A stretch of 64,000 nucleotides of DNA from Albifimbria verrucaria (GCA_020081605.1 JAHREC010000013.1:744001-808000); one strand, 5' to 3'. Positions 23,601 to 35,578 are shown, counted from the stretch's first letter. Numbers and translations are program-made. The notes: a model not told the origin generated them from the sequence alone.

Positions 23601-26426
23601 TTGGAGCATAACAAATCCCATATTTCATGAGCAACTGAGGCAGCGTGCTTACCAGAGTGTATCAAATGAAATGGCAGGTATCTTAAAGCATAGTCAAGAA
23701 ACTTGGTCATGAAGATGCCTTCAGAACTCTTTTGCATAACATCCGGATGGTTGGTTCCGGGTTTTTGGGTTCCGAAATTTTGAGTCTTAAAGTACTTGAG
23801 GCATGTTCTCACAAAAACACCGTGAATCTCCTCAACATCGTAAGCTGAGTAAATGAGATCGTAGAGTGTCCTGTGTACAAGCCCGACTGTTCCTTGGGAA
23901 TATATAGTGATTAGGTGAGGACACAACACCTTCAACTCTCCAAAGATATCATAGTCGTGGTTCAAATGTTCATTTTCTTGGTAAAGAATATCCCACAGTT
24001 CCGCTCGATCGAGTGGCCTGCAGGCAACAGCAACCAACTGTACCAATACAAATAAGTCAGTTCTTTGAGCTTGAAGTCGCTTCATATCTTGCCCATACAT
24101 GTCTTGCATGTTTGAAGGGCATTGGAAAAGCAGATTATATATAAAGTTTGCCTCGGCTTTCTGGGTACGGCTAATTTCTCTCAGTAAAGAGCTTGTAAAT
24201 AGAAAGCTGCCGTGAGACAAGTCAACAATGCTTCGTTTGACGAAGGCCTTGTCTATTCCCATGATGCGTCTCGTAGTGCATATCTCGTTGATTTGGCTCT
24301 CGACCACATGTTCAATATCACGCTGTATTTTCGCCGGCGACATTTCAGTATGCAAATGTCTATACCTGAAACTTTCGACAGCATCGTTATTGCGACTAGT
24401 TATGACGACTTTAAATCCGAAATTTTGTTGATTACTGCATATTATCGAATTCAACCCCGAGAGTAATGAGTAGACAAAGCTATCGGAGCATTGGTCAAGC
24501 CCATCGACAAGTAAGTAGGTAACTGGCGAGTCTTCTTGGATAAATAGTAATTGCGCGACTTCAATCAAAGAGTTATAAGGAAGCTTTGTTTGAGTCCCTA
24601 GAGTTTCAGCCTCGAGTATTCTTTGCAACCGTTGTTTCAGTTGATTGGATAGCTTTCTCCTTTTTAGAACAGACCTAATAAGATGATCGAAAATTGGTGG
24701 ATCGTTTCCAGAGATGAAAGAATTGTCGCAATAAAATGGTACGACGAGGCCAATGTCGTAGCCTTCCTCACTCACTCGAGTCTCCAAAATTGATTGGATG
24801 TGCTTCGCCATGTGAGATTTTCCGCATCCAGGACCGCCGGTCACGAATAGTAATTCAGGATTCTCAGTGTTAATCCAGGTGATGAAACTGACATCAGCTT
24901 CAATCCACTGACAAGTGTTCGAGAACGGCTTTCCTTTGTTTAATCCAAGGTTATCCAGAGTAATAGGCCGTAAAAGATCCAGGAAGTTATCCAGGCCCTC
25001 AAACTCTTTGTCAAGTCAGCAGAAAATTCACTTATGCGAGAAATAGTTTGAAAACAAACCAGCTTCTTCAGCAGCATCACTGTTATCACAAGATAGCCTT
25101 AAGGCCTCATTATGCGCCATAATCCCGCTTTGAATGTGGGTTTGTATCTCGGCAATGACTTTTTGGGCGGTGGACTCTATTCGTTTCACTGAGTCTCTTG
25201 AAGCCCTAGAAACTTTTGCTATGATTTATCAGTCTTTGGCTCAAGTAATTCGCTATTCCTTCTGCTACCTTTTCGTGATTTTCTCAGAGGTTGGTGTCTC
25301 AATTCAGCACTAGTATTGTTAATCAGAAATTATGAAATGAGCAGTAACTTGACGGCGAACCTTGACAACTGCTCGTTCATCCCATTGACTATGTCTGATT
25401 CATAACTGACCAGAACCTGTGGTTGTCTTGCTTTGAACACTAGTCTTTTACTTCCAGCCACAACTTTTGGAAACGAGGATCGATTGGGGAAGCGAACTTC
25501 GACAGGTGTGAGTGAGTACAGTTGAGATCTAAGCTATCGATACCAGGGAGTACGGCCGAGTATTGAGGAACAATCTGTGAAATATAAGCACATGTGGAAT
25601 TGCCTTTCATGCAGTCTTACAATTTCCTTAGATCCGTTGGGTAGGCGTTGAGGCTGCGATTCATAGCAGCAAAGAAGCTCGATGTGACGATGTACATCGA
25701 GAGTAAACTCCATATTGATATCTTGGATTGTAGTAGACGACGTTATAAGCTCACTCGATAGAGATGCACCACTGGCATCCTGAAATCGGATCATCGCATT
25801 CATTTTCTGAAGAAGCACAAGCGATTTGGCTTGATCAGAGCCCATGTGAGGTGTACCAAGAAACACTACAGCTTTGGTCGACGTTTTTAGAGGAGCCCAG
25901 TCATCCCGTGTCGCACATAGCAAAATTGCCTATCATAGTCAGCTCAAAGCTGCGATCCTCGACAACTGACTTACGCGTTTTACTATCAATCCTCCCAAGC
26001 TATGGGCGATGAAAATAATTGGACGGTGCTTGTTTCAAGTCAGATTGTGAATCATCATGGGAGCTTGGGTCATTGCTAACAGCATGATCGAGTCGCTTCA
26101 GGACTAAGTGTCTTAGAAGACTATTTGCGTGGTGTATGATGCGAGTATTCGCAACATCCTCAAATCGATTGGCGTTGTATCCGAACGATAACACACGCAC
26201 CCCATCTTTCAAATCTCCTAGAAACTCGGGCTTGTTAAACCAAGGCTCATCGGTGCCTATCTGTTTCCAGGTGCGCCGTAGGTTTCCTCCGAGGCCGTGC
26301 ACGAAAACGAGACTTCGCCAATTAGTTCATATTCAGACGCATACGCAGGAGAGTGGCAGTGACCACTTACTCAACGAGTTCGTGCCCTTGTGGTGATTCC
26401 TCGCCCACATTCAATGGCGCATACAT
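20604..26426 (-). CDS. NLR-like protein 2: SesB-type hydrolase + NACHT + ankyrin repeats + ZZ finger (frame interrupted)
   Basis: The start is proposed at 26426 (MYAPLNVGEESPQGHELV), joined by an intron (26313-26370) to LVFVHGLGGNLRRTW, a SesB/DUF676-type hydrolase. The elbow FIAHSLGGLIVKR is near 25,975-26,010 and VVFLGTPHMGSD near 25,850-25,875. A charged linker follows. The NACHT P-loop GGPGCGKSH lies at about 24,815-24,840 and Walker B LLVDGLDQC at about 24,490-24,515. From about 23,290 to 21,350 there are ten or more ankyrin repeats (GDTALHKAVRLGH, DGATPLYYASLHGRDSMVE, GRSALSVAIYHNKKS). A ZZ-type zinc finger (CRRCLRSIWDTRFTCKTC, then DLCSDC) lies near 21,120-21,240. The last about 150 residues are unassigned. 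Several frame changes occur (near 26,020, 22,370-23,290 and the A6 run near 21,035), so the exact exon map is uncertain. The expected role is fungal non-self recognition or cell-death signalling. Confidence 0.75.
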
Positions 26427-27119
26427 TTCCTGGAGTGTCCATTCATATCCAGAATGAACCCTAGACTGGTCATCGACAGTGGGTGTACACTACAATGTTG
26501 TTTAGCCATTGATGGGGAAATCAGTGCGCCGATATCTTACGGAATCATCATTTGTTGAGTCTGTGGCTGGGCCATCGGGTAGTTTCGGTTTGCGAGTTAC
26601 TCGCTCCAATAATGACGAACCTTTCATGATTCACCCATTGGTATACGGTACGACCTTGAAGAATACAATACAAGAATGTAAAACTCCAGGTGCTGTTCAG
26701 ACCCGAATGAAAATACGCGCGCTGGTGTTTAAGCGCCGATGTGGATACCGTTGCCAACGCAGAGTCGCGTGAGAGCGACCCGCGGCTCAGCTGTGGATTT
26801 CATTCGACCACCACTTTGTCAGCATGTTAACATGCTTCAGGGTACATCACACTGTGATTTACAGGGATAGCACCGTGAAGCCAGCTTGGAGCTCCTTCGG
26901 GTTTCATGTTCTAGCACCCCGGGGCACGCCATCAAAGGTGTGGCTGAGAAGGCGCAGTCACTGCGCCTTATCTTTCTTTAACCCCTCTTGGCTCCCATGC
27001 CTGGGACGTCATATAGGAAATTGGTGTCAGCTCGTTGTCAGAAATCCCTCTCTTCATTGAACCCATCTCAACAATACTGAGTCGCTAGCCATATCAGTTT
27101 GGTCACCAAAAGCTTCAAA
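26427..27119. other. Intergenic region, divergent promoters
   Basis: Between NLR-like gene 2 (minus) and the low-complexity protein gene (plus). Contains the palindrome listed separately. No coding sequence supported; the ORF at 26509-26772 has no family features. Confidence 0.5.
26949..26969. promoter_or_regulatory. Perfect 9-bp inverted repeat with 3-nt centre
   Basis: AAGGCGCAG-TCA-CTGCGCCTT is a perfect palindrome, about 150 bases before the start codon at 27120. It could be a dimer-binding site or an RNA hairpin in a 5' leader. A pyrimidine tract (TATCTTTCTTTAACCCC) follows it. Confidence 0.5.
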
Positions 27120-27949
27120 ATGTCTAACCAGGGCTATTACGGAGGCGGTGGTGGAGGCTATCAACAGCCTCAAGGCCATGGCCAAGGCTACGGACAGGGC
27201 GGCTATGGCCAGCAGCAGCCTGGAGGCTACAACCAAGGTCCTGGATATCCCCAGCAACAGCAACCGCCACACGGCTATAATCAACAGGTAGGGATCGTCT
27301 TCTGTATCGTAAAATGAGTTATGATCAATCTACTAAACTTCTTTGCAGCAATACCCACCTCCATCTTATCCTCCCCAGAACCAGGGCCCCGGCTATCCTC
27401 AGCATCAACAAGGCTACCCTCAACAACAGGTATGTTTTTCAGTAATATTTAATCGCTCGTGAAGCTAAGTGGCTCTGATTTAGTATCCCCGCCTGGACAG
27501 CAGCCATATGGACAGGGGCCCGGCCATGCGCCGCCCCCAGGCCAAGGCTATCCTCACGGCCAAGCTCCCCAAGGGTACGGTGCTCCACCTCCACCAGGCC
27601 AGTATGGGCATCCCCATCCACCTCAGGGAGGCCATGATTCTCGCGGGGCCCCATACCCCCTCAGCAGCAACAGCATGGCTATGGCGCGCCACCGCCCGCT
27701 GGCTATGGAAACCCAAATGATCGCGGGTTCATTCCTGGAGGCATCGGAGGTAGCATCGGAGCAGGCCTTGTTGGCTATGCTATGGGGTAAGCAGTCTTTC
27801 ATCTCTCTTTTATCTTCCAGCAGCTGACGCTCCCGGCAACTCCTAGGCACAAGAAAGATAAGAAGCACAAGGACAAGAAGGATAAGAAACATAAACACAA
27901 GAAGAGCCATGGAGGAAGCAGCAGTAGCAGCAGTAGCGATTCAGACTAA
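27120..27949 (+). CDS. Gly/Tyr/Pro/Gln-rich low-complexity protein with Lys/His/Asp tail (frame interrupted)
   Basis: Exons are 27120-27287, 27349-27429, 27484-27786 and 27847-27949, with clean GT...AG introns. The N-terminal two thirds are low complexity: GYYGGGGGGYQQPQGHGQGY, many GYPQQQ and GAPPPPGQYGHP units. A short glycine-zipper-like segment, GFIPGGIGGSIGAGLVGYAM, may be membrane-associated. The tail alternates Lys, His and Asp (HKKDKKHKDKKDKKHKHKK) and ends in polyserine with Asp. Such proteins occur widely in ascomycetes. The composition suggests phase separation or surface and membrane association, but no function is known. In exon 3 the frame moves at C4 27487-27490 and C5 27656-27660. 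One missing C at each explains it, and the low-complexity pattern continues across both. Confidence 0.75.
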
Positions 27950-28090
27950 GCAGCGCTGTTGGCGATTAAAATTGATCGGCTCCTCATGGAACAGGTAGTA
28001 GTTGTCAGTCATTTGTTCATTTGGAGCAGGCCAACGAACATCCGAAATTCAAGTCAATTCATTACGTCAATTTCCTATTCCATTATACAT

Positions 28091-29890
28091 TCAAGCGTTC
28101 AGGGATACCTCGGGCTTCTCTGGGTCGCTGGACTTGCGTCTCATTCCATCTGGGGCGTGGCCCATAGAGTCTGCTCCGACAACGTCCTTCGTATCACGGT
28201 CGTGGTGAACATCCAAGTTGCGACGCAAGAATTCCGGTCCAACCAGCGTGAGGATAATCACGTATACATAAACACAGGCCATGAAGATGCAGATCACTTT
28301 GCCGTAGTCGTAGCGGGTAGTTCCCTCTGTTGTTTCAGGCAGCGGGAAACGTTCGCCGAGTCGTGCCTCAATCGTTGACGATGCGGAGGAAGCGAGATTA
28401 CCCAGCTGATAAGCCGTGCCGACAACAAACGTGCGGAACGCGCCCGGCGACAGCTCCATTAGATGGATAGGGATGACACCCCAGGCGCCTTGGACGAAGA
28501 ATTGCTGGAAGAATGCACCAGCGATGATGCCATCGTTGTGGATGAATGTGTACGGGTATAGCAGTGCGCCACCGCCAATACAACAGACGATGATGCTGAA
28601 ACGCCTTCCGACGGACTGGCTGCAGAATCCTACAACAGTACCACCCAGCATAGCGCCTAGGTTGGCAACTACCTGTGTTACTGTGACCTTGGTGCTAGAA
28701 AATCCGAACTGGTTCGTAAGCATGGTTGGGTACAAGTCCTGGCTGCCATGGCTCATGAAGTTGAAGCCAGCCATAAGTAGAACCAGGTACGCCAGCATCA
28801 ACCAGTGACGGCGCAGGGCTACCTTTCCTTCTTGCAGAAAGACCTTGCCGCTGGACTCGGATGAGTTACCGGCTTCTTTGCGGAGGCGCTCACGCTCGCG
28901 GTACGATTCCGTCTCGGGAAGCATCAGACGGAAGAGGATGATGAGGACAGGCGGGCCGGCAGCAAACCAGAAGAGTGGGCGCCAGCCATGGCTGGTAGTG
29001 TTGACCAGGCCTCTGGCGAAGGCAGCACATAGAAGGTATCCAAATGCGTACTATTTTAAGAGATTAAATTAATCCACGATTCTTCGCAGCAGAACAGAGA
29101 GGGACGCATCACTTACACCTTGCTGGAGAATACCAGACATCAAACCACGCGCCTCGCTCGGACAATCCTCGAGACTGGTAGCCGCTGCGTTTCCGTAAAG
29201 ACCACCCATCGCGATACCAAACAAAGCTCGGCATGCGAGAAATTGTTCATACGTCTGGGCGAAGCCAGTGCCCTAGTAGTGTGGAGAGCCACGGTTAGCC
29301 AAGCTCCATCGCCAAGCCGGGAAGCCAAGCCTAGGCATGCCTAATACGGCAATCCAAACGGCTTGTTTGGCTGCCAAGGCACGTTACATGCAGATGCGGT
29401 ATAAGACTTACCAGTTCTAGGATAATGAACAGGACGTTGTTGATGATGAAGGGCCATTTGCGACCGTAGCGATCGGCTGCAAGTCCAAAGATAATGGAGC
29501 CGACCGATCGCAGCATCAGTACCAGGGTAATGCCCCACGTAATGTCTGTCTTTGACTTGCCGAATTCCTTGCTCAGGTCGGTGACAGTTAGAGATACCGT
29601 GAAGAAGTCGAACGCATCCCACGTCTGTTGCAGTGCATATTAGTAGAGTTGGCCGTCTTTCTTGTCCGAGGCTTCACTTACCCAGGCAATGAATCCGACC
29701 ATGAAAAACGCCCACTGCTGCGCGTTGAGCATGCGCACCAACTTCCATGGGTTCGGCACATTTAGCAGGGGCGGTTTGAGAGAGGGATTCGCGTCGCGAC
29801 GTAGCGTCCGACAGACATGCCCTCGTAAGGAGCTCGGTCATCGTACTCTGTGCCGCTTCCATTGTGCGGCGAGGCTGTGTTGTTTTCCAT
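28091..29890 (-). CDS. JEN1: Jen1-type monocarboxylate permease (MFS)
   Basis: Exons are 29682-29890, 29412-29624, 29117-29272 and 28091-29050, with introns of 57, 139 and 66 nt. The JEN family signature NXX[S/T]HX[S/T]QDXXXT is present exactly, as NFMSHGSQDLYPT (about 28,723-28,763). MFS features are also clear: TWDAFDFFTVSLTV in TM1 and GLAADRYGRKWPF in the loop between TM2 and TM3. About twelve hydrophobic segments are present, with hydrophilic ends. Jen1 proteins import lactate, pyruvate or dicarboxylates with protons across the plasma membrane and are normally glucose-repressed. The start ATG at 29890 is the first in exon 1. One frame change in exon 1 near 29,808 (CC on the + strand) is explained by a missing base. 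The substrate cannot be told from sequence alone. Confidence 0.88.
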
Positions 29891-32800
29891 CTTTATGGAG
29901 TCTTTCCAATCTCAGTCTGTACGTAAACTCGATGGGAGGACACTGGGAGGTTCAAGCCGCCAAACATCACCACCAGCTGTGACACTTCGACTCTGACAGA
30001 GATGAGCAGGAAGCGGGATGTTCATATGGATGGGAAACCGGAACATTAAATGAATAAGGGTATTACATCTAGGGCCGGCTCTAACCCTCTAGTAAGGGTT
30101 TCTAGAAGAACACGACGATCCCTCAGTGTGGGCAAGAGATGCCGGTTTCGCTTTGGCGTCATCGCACACAACCAATAAGACAGGTCTCACAGTCATACTC
30201 AACGCTGCACAACGCAGAGATCGTGCCTCCATCGGCACTTTCTTTGCCGTGCCCATGATCACACGCGGCGCGATGACGACGTCATCCCCGTCTAGGGTAT
30301 GTTTGCCCGTCCAGCCAGAGTTTGAGGGTAGCTCCGGGAGCCCCAACCTACGACCGACTCGGAAAAGTCTTCTGCATCATAGTGGAAATTGGCCGAAAGG
30401 CTCTCGAAAAGGGTTGACCCACGGTCTTTGGGGTATGGGGGTTAGTTGCGAGCCTTATCTCCTCCGCAGACCGGTCCCACGGGGCACTTCACATCATACA
30501 TTTTTGCTCCGTGAGTGGGCCGCGTTGGAGATGTGAGATGAGTTGGCAGAGATCGAAACCTCACGAATCTGCGCTCTCCATTTATTTAACACCATGCTTG
30601 CCGGATGCGGCGATTGAGCTCTGGATTATTTCGTAATAATGAACGTCTTTGGGCAAGTTTCGGGGGCATGCTCGCTCGGTCAAGCTGCGAAGCCGTATCT
30701 CGGAGTCTTGCCACCACGGATGCACGGCGGTGTCCCCTAGCAGTGCTCTGTTTATGTTATTGGACCACTCAAAGGTCAACAACAGCCGAGGGAAAACGCC
30801 GCCATGACTTGTGAAGGATGATCATCGTTCCGAGTTAGCCGGGTTGGTGCGATGCAAGGGAACGGCATCATCTGGGCTTTGCTGGCGGGAATAAGACAGA
30901 CTCACTGACTCCATGCGGGAGACGTTTTCGGGAACAAACTAAAGCACCTACCCCATTGGTGCTGCTCAGACTCCCGCACAGTCGGCGGCCTTTAGGGTAG
31001 GTAAATTACGGTACGGGGTACTCTGTAGCCCAGTCGCGATAAAGATGGAATGGTCTGTTATCCGTTGACACGCCAGCGGCTCCGGATGGTTAGCACCATC
31101 AGGCTCCATGGGGCTTGCAGCTAAGCATCGGGCCCTACATCATGCTGTCGAAGCGAGAAGCTTGGCTTTTTCTGGGCTGGGATGCCGATGCCGCTACCCT
31201 AGACTTGCATACAGCTGCGTCACAAATTCCTGGCTCCCACAGAGACGCCTCGAGTTCACGTCAGGGCATTTACGACATGATCAATGAACGTATCCATAGT
31301 CACCGTGTGCAGCTTGTAATTACCTATACAATTGTGTGCCCAATATTAAGCAATTGAACAAGTTCACTGATGATAAGACCTCATCCAACTCGAACACAAA
31401 ATCTGATAATCTTATCTCAACAAATTAACCCATATACAGAGCCCAAATTCGAGAATGCAGTTCGCTAAAACTCCACCACGTAAGCGCTAATTCTGGAAAT
31501 AGGATTCCGAAAACTTCCTCTTTGAGCCACCTCTGCGATAACATCCAATTTGTGTAACATCAACACCTCAATTCTTTGCCTCAACGTCATCTTCCACGGG
31601 GAAAAATGCATGAATACGAGTAAATACTGGTCTAGTCGTGAGAACGCAAAGGATACACATCAATCGTTCACTCGATATCGGTAAAGCCCATTCCGAGTAC
31701 ATTTCCCCAGTTCGGCAGCCTCCTCGTCGCCAGGCACCGGGTTATGCACATCAATAGCATAGCATGTATATGGCTCATCGTAGGACAACACTATCAACGG
31801 ACCGAGGATGTTTTCGCATAATTCAAAAGCCCGCTTTCCCGAGGTGGGTAAATTTTTAGGCAGTCATCCTAGTGTTCATTTCACTGTCAACAAAGGCTCT
31901 GTATTATGCCTTGGCGCGCATGAGAAGAGGCGGCCGCCCGGAGGGGCCACAAGCGCGAGAATATGAAAAGGCGGACTGAGCGAAAAAGCACGATTGCAAG
32001 GGTATGCGAAAGATATGCTCAGGTGGAAGGCCTTGCATACCTACCTTGCGCACTGAGATACTACCTGCGTCCCAGGCTCGTCTACATAGTAGGTTGTCCT
32101 ATCCATAGACTCTTCGTCTGCCTAGTTATGCAACCGTTTGAGTCAGCGGACGTAAGCAATTTGCAAGAATAAAGAATTGCTTATAGCAACTGCATCCACT
32201 TTACTTATTTCACGCAACCGTTTGTGGGGGTCTTGGCAGGGATCTCTCGGTAACATCGGCGGTCTCCGTTTTATCGGCCAATCCCACATCATATCTGGGC
32301 GAAAAGCCATGTGCCAGTCCCCTAACTATGCAACTTGCCGGCTGGGAGATATCGGCCATGTTACCTACCGCGATCTCATGCCCGTAGGCGTTCCGTGATG
32401 CAACCTCGCCTAAATCTTCTTGCAGAGAACCCTGCAGCATGCAATCCTCCTGGCAAATGCGTCCTGTCCCTACGGAGGGCTGTCTGCACTGGCACGCAGC
32501 ACGTGAACTGGCCTGCCCAATTGTGCCTGACCAAACCTGACCTAATCTGCACATAAGCAGGTTGGACGTATCATTGAGGGGAGATGCATTGTGTAATCAT
32601 TGTCTTGCCTTAGTCAACAGGTCACGATAATAGCACAGCTCAGTTTGGCGCCAATACGAGCCGTTCCAGCCCGCTCTCAACAGGCCCGAAATGCCATGTT
32701 TCCCCGTTGTCTCCCGCTGGGGCAATCCCGGTTCTATTCTGGGGCCCAATAAGGCTGATCAAGCGATGCCCACTGCCGGTGGGCTCCCATCACCATTGGC

Positions 32801-33168
32801 TGGACCATCCTTACTCGGCGGAACCCCTCCGCCACGGGCACCCTGCACCCATAGCATCGGTGTAGTCAAGACCCAATGATGCGGAGGCGAATCCTCCCAC
32901 TCAAGGCTTGGCTATGTGGGATGCAGGACTGGATGCAATCAAGCAGTAATTTACGATCTCTTAGACTCGGCTGGGTCGGCGAAGGTGGGCATGAGGTTGG
33001 GTTGGTGATGAAGATGAAGATGAAGTTGTCTGTTGAACGGGTATATAAGGCCATGCATCGACCGCGAGAAAGAAGTTTAGAAGGCACCTCCATCACTCGC
33101 TCTGATCTCAAGCATCATCTTACCAGGTTCCTTCTTAAACACCTCATCAACTTCACCAATCTTTCAAA
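29891..33168. other. 3.3-kb gene-poor region between divergent genes
   Basis: It separates the starts of the Jen1-like (minus) and YcaC-like (plus) genes. None of its ORFs (for example 30126-30536, 31963-32172, 32335-32556) shows family motifs, consistent introns or codon bias like its neighbours. It probably holds the two promoters. An unrecognised non-coding RNA or decayed sequence cannot be excluded. Confidence 0.5.
33042..33048 (+). promoter_or_regulatory. TATA box of the YcaC-like gene
   Basis: TATATAA (within GGTATATAAGG) lies 121-127 bases before the ATG at 33169, followed by a CATC/CAAC-rich leader typical of well-expressed fungal genes. Confidence 0.6.
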
Positions 33169-34004
33169 ATGAAGTTCCTTACTATGCTCGCTATGGGGCT
33201 TGCCTCCACTGTCGCTGCCTCTAAGGGTCAGTCTTGGACTATTCACCACCATTCTGCTTCACATTAGCTGACATTGTATCTACTAAACAGTCAAGTATGA
33301 GAGACTTGATAAGGAAAAGGCTGTAAGTTCTCGATCACAACGGGCTTCGCAGCTAAACAGACACTAACACTCGACAGGCTCTGCTCATTGTCGATCTTCA
33401 GGTTGGCCTTTACGGAGTCGCTCGCGACTTCGACCCCAACCTGTACCGTGATCAGATGATTGCCCATGCTGCCATCGGCACGGTCTTCGACATCCCCGTC
33501 GTCCTGACCACCTCTGCTGAGGTCGGCCCCAACGGCCCTCTGCCCAAGGAGATCCTCGACATGTACCACAACCACACCATCATCCAGCGCCAGGGTGAGG
33601 TCAACGCCTGGGACAGCAAGGCTTTCCGCGACGCTGTCAAGGCCACCGGCCGTTCTCAGTTCATCATTGCTGGTATCGCCACCGACGTCTGCACCACCTT
33701 CCTCGCTCTCTCCCTCCGTGAGCAGGGCTACGAGGTTTACGCCAACGTTGAGGCTTCCGGTACCACCACTGCTCTCGTCCGCGATGTTTCCAACGACCGC
33801 ATGGCCCAGGCTGGTGTCCAGAACATGAGCTTCTTCGCCATCGTCTGCGAGCTCATGCGTGACTGGCGCCACAAGCCCGGTGCTGCTGAGCTCATCCCCT
33901 TCTTCAACAAGTACTACCCTGCCTGGGGCTACGTTGCTCGTGCCCACGCCGCCGCCATGAAGAACGGTGAGCTGCAGCCTGGTGAGGAGGGCATCATTGC
34001 TTAA
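33169..34004 (+). CDS. YcaC-type isochorismatase-family hydrolase with signal-like N-terminus
   Basis: Exons are 33169-33226, 33291-33322 and 33378-34004. The second intron-exon boundary has a textbook TACTAAACAG. The body matches the cysteine hydrolase fold: ALLIVDLQVGLY supplies the catalytic Asp, GPLPKEIL the Lys, and GIATDVCTTFLAL the nucleophilic Cys. IPVVLTTSAEVGPNGPLP and QGEVNAWDSKAF are typical of YcaC homologues. Substrates of YcaC are unknown; the family includes isochorismatases and nicotinamidases. The N-terminus MKFLTMLAMGLASTVAASK looks like a secretory signal peptide with an Ala-x-Ala-like site. Exon 3 has strong C-ending codon bias (CTC, GTC, GCC, CGC), suggesting high expression. 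No frame break was found. Confidence 0.88.
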
Positions 34005-34913
34005 ATCTTCTCTCGAAGACTCAGCAATAACAACAACAACAACATGGGAGCTGGCTTAGCTAGATCTCACTAGGAGTGGAAGAGTAAAAAAGGGAGGGGG
34101 TTTAGGAGGAGGAGGATAGTGGAGTGGAAAAGGGGATGCAAATAGACAACTACACAGCTAATGCGAATAATAAATGCTGGTTTCCTCATAACTTCGTTCC
34201 AATTCTTCAACTTCATGAGTGCCCTGCTTTGCCTGTGAATGAACAGGCTTTGTGAACTTCCTCAGCAACATTTCTATCGATCTGAGCAGTTCAAAAAACT
34301 ATACTATGTCGAGGACGTTACGATAGGTACTAGTCTATATCCTTGAATGACTAAGTAATTAATATGTACTCTGTAATTTGAGATAGGCAGGATATTATCT
34401 GATCTTATCTGATCGCTGACAGGGCCCGCATTTCGCGATGGGCTAAGCAGTAGCACAAGGAAGAATGCAAGCCACGTATTTGAGCGCTTATAATAAGCAC
34501 CTTGGCATTCTCTGAATTCCAAATTCTGTTCCGTATTGTTCTATGAAGTTGATTCGAGTCGGTAAAGGATCATTCAACGCTAGCTCATTTCGTGATTCTT
34601 CCACACCCGTGCGCCGGTTAGGGCAGCTCCCCAGGTTTCGAATGAGGCTGGGGATAAGCAGCGGACTGCCCCAAATAGGAAACACTCAAAAGTTCCACGG
34701 CCTCGGCTTCGGCTCCTCGCGCTTATAAAGCTGCAGTAAGGCTCCATCTGAACCGGGGTGGCAAAATTTTGTCCGTATCCTTTCAGGGGAGTTGAGTTGC
34801 AAAGCCAACATGCTACTTTGTTGAGGGACGTTTTGTGATGCCAATGTAAGATTTTATTAATTGTATACTCATATGTCTAATTCGCAGTGTTGCGTTCTTT
34901 CTCAGTGCCTGGT
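34005..34913. other. Intergenic region between convergent genes
   Basis: It starts with an AAC-repeat 3' UTR and a purine-rich run (about 34,075-34,130). No coding region can be supported. Confidence 0.5.
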
Positions 34914-35578
34914 CTAAAACACACCTGGTATAAATCGCTTCGTCGATGCATGCCACCTCTCCCATTTCTTCCCAAAAGCATTTTTTAGGAGTGCTTCTTC
35001 TATCTTGACGTGTCTCGGCAGCCCTTGCACCATGGCAAGGATGATCAAGCAACATGTGATGACGCCGTAGCCTTGGATATCCTTGAGGAACCGGCCTGGG
35101 ACGAAGCATGCGAGTACCCCGTCCCACCGGAAGACCATGGCTAAATTCGTGGCCAGGATGATGATTTGGCCAGTATAACCCGGATGCTGGATGTAGCGAT
35201 AGACTCCAGTCGTGATGAGGTAGTCCGGGGCGTGAGAGCGCCAAGGAAATCGTCTCCTAGCGTGGAGACGGCAGTGATTCGGATGGGCCCTCCCACGAAT
35301 ATGGTAAGAAAGAGGCACGTGGCGGTATACGCGTTCCACCCAAAGAGCTTTGCGTTGAGGTTGTCTGGGTTGGGGCATATCGCCATTCCATCGTGGGCCC
35401 CAAGCACAATGGCTGCGTGGAAGACGCCCATGGCAACGACCAGGGCTCGCCGGGTGCCCGACACGTTGGAGGTCAGAATTGACTGCTGCCGCCACAAGGG
35501 AGGCATAAAGCAGAGCATGGTGACCAGGCTGGACAGCACCACTGTCGAGGCAAAGCTGATATCGGAAACGAGCGTCAT
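34914..35578 (-). CDS. Isoprenylcysteine/phospholipid methyltransferase-like membrane protein (frame interrupted)
   Basis: The start ATG at 35578 (MTLVSDISFASTVVLSSLVT) opens a hydrophobic segment. Further TM segments follow (ALVVAMGVFHAAIVLGAH, TATCLFLTIFVGGPIRITAV). The C-terminal half carries the ICMT/PEMT cofactor motif GVYRYIQHPGYTGQ and the ending KIEEALLKNAFGKKW...FIPGVF, close to the EE...FG..Y.....R.IP pattern of Ste14-type enzymes. It would transfer methyl groups from SAM at a membrane, on either prenylcysteine or a small substrate. At about 221 residues it is slightly short for Ste14, so it is more likely an ICMT-family relative. The two halves lie in different frames; G4 at 35227-35230 (C4 in the coding strand) marks the single-base break. 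Confidence 0.75.

Noticed and set aside
27450..27720. Several overlapping ORFs on both strands in the low-complexity gene
   Set aside because: They are frame shadows of the GC-rich repetitive exon 3.
33291..33947. 218-codon minus-strand ORF
   Set aside because: It is a shadow of the YcaC-like exon: its open frame follows from the strong C-ending codon bias on the plus strand, and it has no motif.
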